Source: Hyphomicrobiales bacterium
GTDB taxonomy: Bacteria; Pseudomonadota; Alphaproteobacteria; Rhizobiales; SZUA-8
Assembly: GCA_003232175.1 (NCBI GenBank)
Contig: QILX01000081.1
Location: 1-11,286 of the forward strand
Direction of reading: 5' to 3'
DNA: 11,286 nt
The position numbers and the translations under genes are program-made. Positions 7,619 to 11,286 of the stretch are shown in pieces; positions within the stretch are counted from its first letter, which is position 1, and each line of letters starts with the position of its first letter. Below the pieces are notes generated by a model. The model was not told where the DNA came from, did not search any database, and saw only the letters and a list, made by a program, of their open reading frames with translations.

Positions 7619-7944
7619 CAACGAGGGATTGGGGTTATACGGCTCAGCTGAAGTATTCCGTCGGCCGCAGGCCGCGATTATACCGAATGTGGATAGTTTT
7701 TGGACCTTGGCCAAGACCTCCCCTAATGCGGGCGGATGCCGAAGGGACGAAATCGTGGACCAGATGACTGCGATCAAGCGATTCACTAACAATAGGTAGC
7801 AAAAACTACATAAATTCTACAATTCGGCGAAACCTTCATCAATTTGAAATGACCGCTGTGATTTGTTCTCGATTACGAGGGGCAACTGATTTGGGATCAT
7901 TTCAGATCCTGAGGATTTTGTAACGCTGGAATTTTCGATGCTCA

Positions 7945-8000
7945 CTTGCATAGGTAATGCTTTGCAAGCGGTATTTATTACGGTGCATCGTTTGGACGAT
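7945..8000 (+). promoter_or_regulatory. Two inverted repeats in the chemoreceptor leader
   Basis: CTTGCA-N12-TGCAAG (7945-7968) and ATCGT-TTGG-ACGAT (7987-8000) precede the ribosome-binding site at 8003. The second ends 2 nt before it and could affect translation initiation. They match no riboswitch that I know. Confidence 0.3.
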
Positions 8001-8002
8001 TT

Positions 8003-8007
8003 AAGGA
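8003..8007 (+). promoter_or_regulatory. Ribosome-binding site that sets the chemoreceptor start
   Basis: AAGGA lies 8 nt before the ATG at 8016. The in-frame ATG at 7938 has no comparable site, and its extra 26 residues look unlike a receptor N-terminus, so 8016 is preferred. Confidence 0.7.
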
Positions 8008-8015
8008 AAATATCG

Positions 8016-9797
8016 ATGAAAATGAGTATCGGCAAATCTCTTCCTTCCCGCCTCGGTGCCTCGATGAAGGTCGGCACCAAAATTTTTGCACTTGTCGGGC
8101 TCTGCCTGGGTCTTCTGACCCTGACCGCAGGCACTGGAATATGGCAGATGAACAAGATTGGCGTTGAAATAGTCGGCATTGCCGAGCGCGATCTGCCCCT
8201 TACCAAAAGCCTGACAAAGGTGACGGTTTACCAACTCGAACAGGCAGTTGAATTCGAGCGCGGAATTCGCCTCGGGGAAACAATGAGTGAGCGGCCTGAA
8301 ATCGTCGCGGATTACGATAAATCGGTCAAAAAATTCGAGGCACTTACCGTCAAGATCGAGAAGGAATTTAAGCTCGCAGAAACAATTTCTGGTGAGGCGA
8401 AAGAGGCGGTCGCATCGCTGGAAGAGCGCGAAATATTTGAATCCACGCTGACATCGTTGAAATATCTCGACAAATTGCACATGGACTACGACATGCTGTC
8501 ACGGCAAGTCTTCAGTCTTATCAAGGCAGGCGACATAAATGAAGCCCGCGCCATAATTCCCAAAATCGAAATGGAACAGGAAGAACTCGTTGTCGGGTTG
8601 GAAAAACTTCTTTTCGAGGTGGAAGAATTCACCTTGAAGGCCGCAGTAACCGCAGAGGCTCATGAAAAATTCGCCCTCATACTGATGATTGCCATATCCG
8701 TTTTTGCTTTTGTAGTCGGTTTGATTTCCGCCATTGTCCTGATCAAACGGAGCATAACCCGTCCGCTGAATGAAGTTGTCACCGGTATCACCGCACTGAC
8801 ATCAGGCGATCTGTCGCTTGAAGTCAAAGTCTACAATGACGATGAGATCGGGGCGGTTGCCAAGGCTTATGCCGTTTTCCGGGAGAATCTGGTGCGCACC
8901 AGGCAACTGGAAAAAGAACAGGAAGAAAAGCGCCTGGCAGAGGAAGAACGCAAGGCGGTCGTGACAAGCGCGACTTCCGAATTTGTCTCCAATATTGGCG
9001 AGATCGTCGAAACAGTATCTTCCGCATCGACCGAGCTGCAAAACACGGCACAGTCCATGTCGAGTATTGCCGAGGAAACCAGCAGCCAGGCCAGTGCTGT
9101 CGCTGCTGCGTCCGAAGAGGCGTCGAGCAATGTGCAGACGGTTGCGTCGGCAACCGAACAGATGTCCGCTTCAATCTCGGAGATCAACTCTCAGGTTGCA
9201 GATGCGTCCCGGGCCGCTAAAACAGCGGTTGAAAATGTCGCGGTGACCGCCGGTCAGATGAACGCCCTGGCGCAAACCGCCGACAAGATCGGTAATGTCG
9301 TCTCGATAATATCCGATATTGCTGAACAGACCAACCTTCTGGCCCTGAATGCCACCATCGAATCCGCCCGTGCCGGCGAGGCCGGCAAGGGGTTTGCGGT
9401 GGTCGCCAGCGAAGTGAAGGCCCTGGCCAACGAAACCGCCAAGGCAACCGAAAGCATCTCCAAGCATATTTCGGAAATTCAGACCGCGACCGGCGAGGCG
9501 GTCGACTCCATCGACGAGGTTGGCAAAACCATTAAGCTGATCGAGGAAACATCCACGGCGATTGCCGCGGCGATGGAGGAGCAGGGCATCGCCACACAAG
9601 AGGTGTCGCGCAATGTCCAGGAAGCAGCGTCGGGTACTCAAGATGTCTCGTCGAACATCGCCGGCGTCACCCAGGCCTCCCAGGAGGCAGGGGCTGCCTC
9701 AGGACAGGTCACAACCGCGGCCGGCGAGCTGTCGCAACAGTCCGAAAGGCTTAAATTCGAAGTCGACAAATACCTCGACCAGGTCAAAGTTGCCTGA
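8016..9797 (+). CDS. Transmembrane methyl-accepting chemotaxis protein
   Basis: A chemoreceptor of 593 residues that would signal through CheA/CheW to the flagellar motor. Order: short cytoplasmic N-terminus, TM1 at about 22-45, a helical periplasmic sensor at about 46-218, TM2 at about 219-243, and HAMP at about 244-297 with the RSITRPLNEV entry. A charged helix rich in Glu, Lys and Arg follows (298-315), then the coiled-coil signalling domain. Its tip carries EQTNLLALNATIESARAGE (437-455) and GKGFAVVASEVKALA (457-471), the conserved CheA/CheW contact region. The sensor is all-helical and about 170 residues long, suggesting a four-helix-bundle or longer helical-bundle type; its ligand is unknown. 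There is no C-terminal NWETF-like pentapeptide for CheR/CheB tethering. It stands alone, divergent from the pump operon and convergent with the RTX gene, with no other che or fli gene nearby. Confidence 0.95.
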   Translation: MKMSIGKSLPSRLGASMKVGTKIFALVGLCLGLLTLTAGTGIWQMNKIGVEIVGIAERDLPLTKSLTKVTVYQLEQAVEFERGIRLGETMSERPEIVADYDKSVKKFEALTVKIEKEFKLAETISGEAKEAVASLEEREIFESTLTSLKYLDKLHMDYDMLSRQVFSLIKAGDINEARAIIPKIEMEQEELVVGLEKLLFEVEEFTLKAAVTAEAHEKFALILMIAISVFAFVVGLISAIVLIKRSITRPLNEVVTGITALTSGDLSLEVKVYNDDEIGAVAKAYAVFRENLVRTRQLEKEQEEKRLAEEERKAVVTSATSEFVSNIGEIVETVSSASTELQNTAQSMSSIAEETSSQASAVAAASEEASSNVQTVASATEQMSASISEINSQVADASRAAKTAVENVAVTAGQMNALAQTADKIGNVVSIISDIAEQTNLLALNATIESARAGEAGKGFAVVASEVKALANETAKATESISKHISEIQTATGEAVDSIDEVGKTIKLIEETSTAIAAAMEEQGIATQEVSRNVQEAASGTQDVSSNIAGVTQASQEAGAASGQVTTAAGELSQQSERLKFEVDKYLDQVKVA

Positions 9798-9927
9798 ATT
9801 CTATCGCGCGCGTGCCGGTCGACGAGCTCAGTTTAGAAAATTTTTGTTCAGGCGGTTACGGCACGTGCCCGTTTCCCCGCCCGGCATTGTTCCGGATAAA
9901 CGGCACCAGCCCACTCCTATTGGGCAA

Positions 9928-11286
9928 TCAGAGCAGTAAATCTTCGGCGGTGATATCGATATTGCCGAGGAATTCAACCTGAAACCCGATGTCTGTGTTG
10001 AAAAGGAAGGTCTTGTCTCCTTCGGTCCGGCTCTGCAGGATGTTGGCTTCGTCACTTCCGTCTTGCGCATATCCGGCCAATCCCAGACTGCGAAGATCAA
10101 GGACGTCTTCGCCGGAAACAAAATCGGTGATGATATCTGACTTGGCAGTCGACGAATCGGAGGCTTTGTCGAACACGAAGGTGTCGCGACCGGCGCCACC
10201 GGTCAAAATATCCAGGTCATGGCCACCATTTAGAATATCGTCGCCATCACCGCCATCAAGAAAATCCCTGTGAGCCTGGCCGTTCAGGCTATCATTGCCG
10301 CTGCCGCCAAAAAGAATATCGGCGCCGTGACCGGCGGAAACGACGTCATTTCCGTCGCCGCCATCGATGATATCGGCTCGGTAGTTTTTGATATTTACCG
10401 TGTCGTCGCCGCCCTGCAGGTCGAGGATGAAGCTGCCGCCTTCTTCTCGCTGGGCCCAGCTGACATATGAAGAAATAACATCATCGCCCTCTCCGGTCGG
10501 GACAGGCTGGTCACTGAATTGCGCCGAGCCGGGATCGAAGGTTGAAACGTTCTCCAGAACAACCTGGAATTTGCCAAAACCGTCTTCGATAATGGTGTTG
10601 CCGTCCTCGTACCGATAGGTCAGTTCGCCAAACGCCGCCTCGCCTGCGGGATCGGCAAATCCGGAATAGCCCATTGCCGAAAAGTCCAATGTGTCTTCGG
10701 CAATATCAAAATCCTTGATAACGTCAAATGCACGGACGGTAGAATCCCCGGCATTTTTGAAGACAAAGGTATCCCGGCCGGCGCCGCCAATGAGTGTGTC
10801 CCGGCCGTGTCCGCCTTCAATAATATCGTCGCCATCGCCACCATTGATGGTGTCGGCGTTGGCGCCGCCAAAAAGTTTGTCAGCACCATCGATCGGCACC
10901 GTCTGTTCCGCTGAGGCTTTCGCTCCCATTGGTACCGGTCGTCAAATTATATGAAATCTCAGGCGGGGTTTCCTCTTCGTCATCAGCCGGTTCCGTATCC
11001 GGTTCTGGTGTATCCCCGGGCACCTCTGGAGATGTGTCCTCCTCATCTTCGGCTGGCGGAACCACAACGGGCGTCAATTCATCAACAAATGCCATGCCGG
11101 CATTTGCATCCGCAGGATCAATTGCGCCACGCAGGAACGCCACATTATCAATAAGACCGGGGAAGCCCTCGCCCCAGGGGTCGCCCAGATAAAGGCTTTG
11201 CGATGGATTGCCGACTTGAACGCCACCCTCCAGGCCGGTCGCGCGGCCGATTTCCTGACCGTCAAGGTAAAGGATCGCATTGCCCG
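9928..11286 (-). CDS. RTX calcium-binding secreted protein with LamG-like domain, 5'-partial, frameshifted
   Basis: This is the C-terminal part of a larger protein whose start lies beyond the right edge. First frame (11284-10880): a concanavalin/LamG-type end, including ILYLDGQEIG and FPGLIDNVAFLRGAI; then a linker dense in Pro, Glu and Asp (about 11086-10940); then GTNGSESLSGTDGAD, the opening of an RTX block. This frame stops at 10880. The RTX sequence goes on in another frame, open from 10929, with DGADKLFGGANAD. The switch falls at about 10884-10897 and needs one extra or two missing bases. The rest has two blocks of GGxGxDxxx nonapeptides, each ending in GGAGRDTFVF and followed by a DFxxxEDxLD segment, as in serralysin-type C-terminal domains, and it ends ITAEDLLL. 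RTX blocks fold on calcium outside the cell and usually mark type I secretion. No ABC/HlyD secretion genes are in view. I keep it as a CDS because a single-base sequence error would explain the break. Confidence 0.85.
10174..10362 (-). repeat. Second RTX nonapeptide block
   Basis: Seven consecutive nine-residue units, such as GGDGNDVVS, GGSGNDSLN, GGDGDDILN and GGAGRDTFV. Two (GQAHRDFLD and GGHDLDILT) depart from the glycine/aspartate pattern and may bind calcium less well. Each complete unit supplies half of a parallel beta-roll calcium site. Confidence 0.88.
10762..10869 (-). repeat. First RTX nonapeptide block
   Basis: Four clear nine-residue units in the downstream frame: GGANADTIN, GGDGDDIIE, GGHGRDTLI and GGAGRDTFV. 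At least one further unit lies upstream, interrupted by the frameshift near 10890, so the original block was longer. Confidence 0.88.

Larger units (their letters stand above)
7557..8015. other. 459-bp intergenic region between divergent pump operon and chemoreceptor
   Basis: Open frames exist on both strands at about 7548-7799, but neither resembles a known protein or has a good ribosome-binding site, and they overlap each other antisense. Seen here: a short hairpin CGGCC-GCA-GGCCG near 7664-7676, an inverted pair TTCAGCTG (7575-7582) and CAGCTGAA (7645-7652), GGATC-ATTTCA-GATCC near 7898-7913, and two leader hairpins before the chemoreceptor. Base composition is more AT-rich than in the flanking genes, fitting promoters for both. 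No RNA gene is recognised. Confidence 0.6.

Noticed and set aside
7548..7799. Small gene (83 residues plus strand or 73 minus strand) in the intergenic gap
   Set aside because: The two frames oppose each other over the same DNA, lack good ribosome-binding sites and match no family I know; one overlaps the adaptor gene start.
7938..8015. Chemoreceptor start at the ATG at 7938
   Set aside because: There is no ribosome-binding site, and the leader residues are unlike receptor N-termini; AAGGA with 8-nt spacing supports 8016.
9798..9927. Bidirectional terminator between the chemoreceptor and RTX genes
   Set aside because: The palindrome GGCACGTGCC near 9861 is present, but no stem followed by a clear T run was found on either strand.
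10174..10869. CRISPR array or DNA tandem repeat
   Set aside because: The periodic pattern is a 27-bp coding repeat for RTX nonapeptides with diverged units and no spacers.

Overview
The window looks like chromosomal DNA of a GC-rich Gram-negative bacterium, most likely an alphaproteobacterium. This is an inference from protein style and GC-rich codon use: a chemoreceptor without the enteric C-terminal pentapeptide, a MerR/P-type ATPase pair with a DCAEE-type metal-binding domain, and an RTX protein with a type I secretion-style C-terminus. No 16S rRNA, tRNA or other marker is present to fix the genus.

Layout. (1) 5-2321, minus: a ZntA/CadA-like heavy-metal P-type ATPase. It is broken by a frameshift near 1920-1945 and also lacks the actuator-domain TGES loop. 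(2) 2322-2462: a divergent promoter region with a MerR-type promoter/operator facing the ATPase and further palindromes. (3) 2463-2903, plus: the cognate MerR-family regulator, with a hairpin terminator that begins inside its last codons. (4) 2915-3057: a hairpin-rich intergenic module between convergent genes. (5) 7556-3058, minus: a two-gene operon for an RND efflux pump, membrane fusion protein then inner-membrane permease, 2 bp apart, with no outer-membrane factor in view. (6) 7557-8015: a 459-bp intergenic gap with no convincing gene. (7) 8016-9797, plus: a transmembrane methyl-accepting chemotaxis protein. (8) 11286-9928, minus: the C-terminal part of a large secreted protein (LamG-like fold, acidic Pro/Glu/Asp linker, two RTX calcium-binding blocks), running off the right edge and frameshifted near 10884-10897.

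How the genes work together. The regulator and ATPase form a classical metal-responsive detoxification unit in which metal-bound MerR protein activates the ATPase promoter; here the pump seems inactivated while the regulator and promoter look intact. The RND operon would pump amphiphilic compounds rather than metals, because its TM4 motif is the drug-pump type. The chemoreceptor and the RTX protein are convergent and functionally separate.

I did not find a clearly novel system. The points most worth checking are the ATPase missing its TGES loop, the two frameshifts, the stacked palindromes in the divergent promoter, and the hairpin-rich intergenic module.
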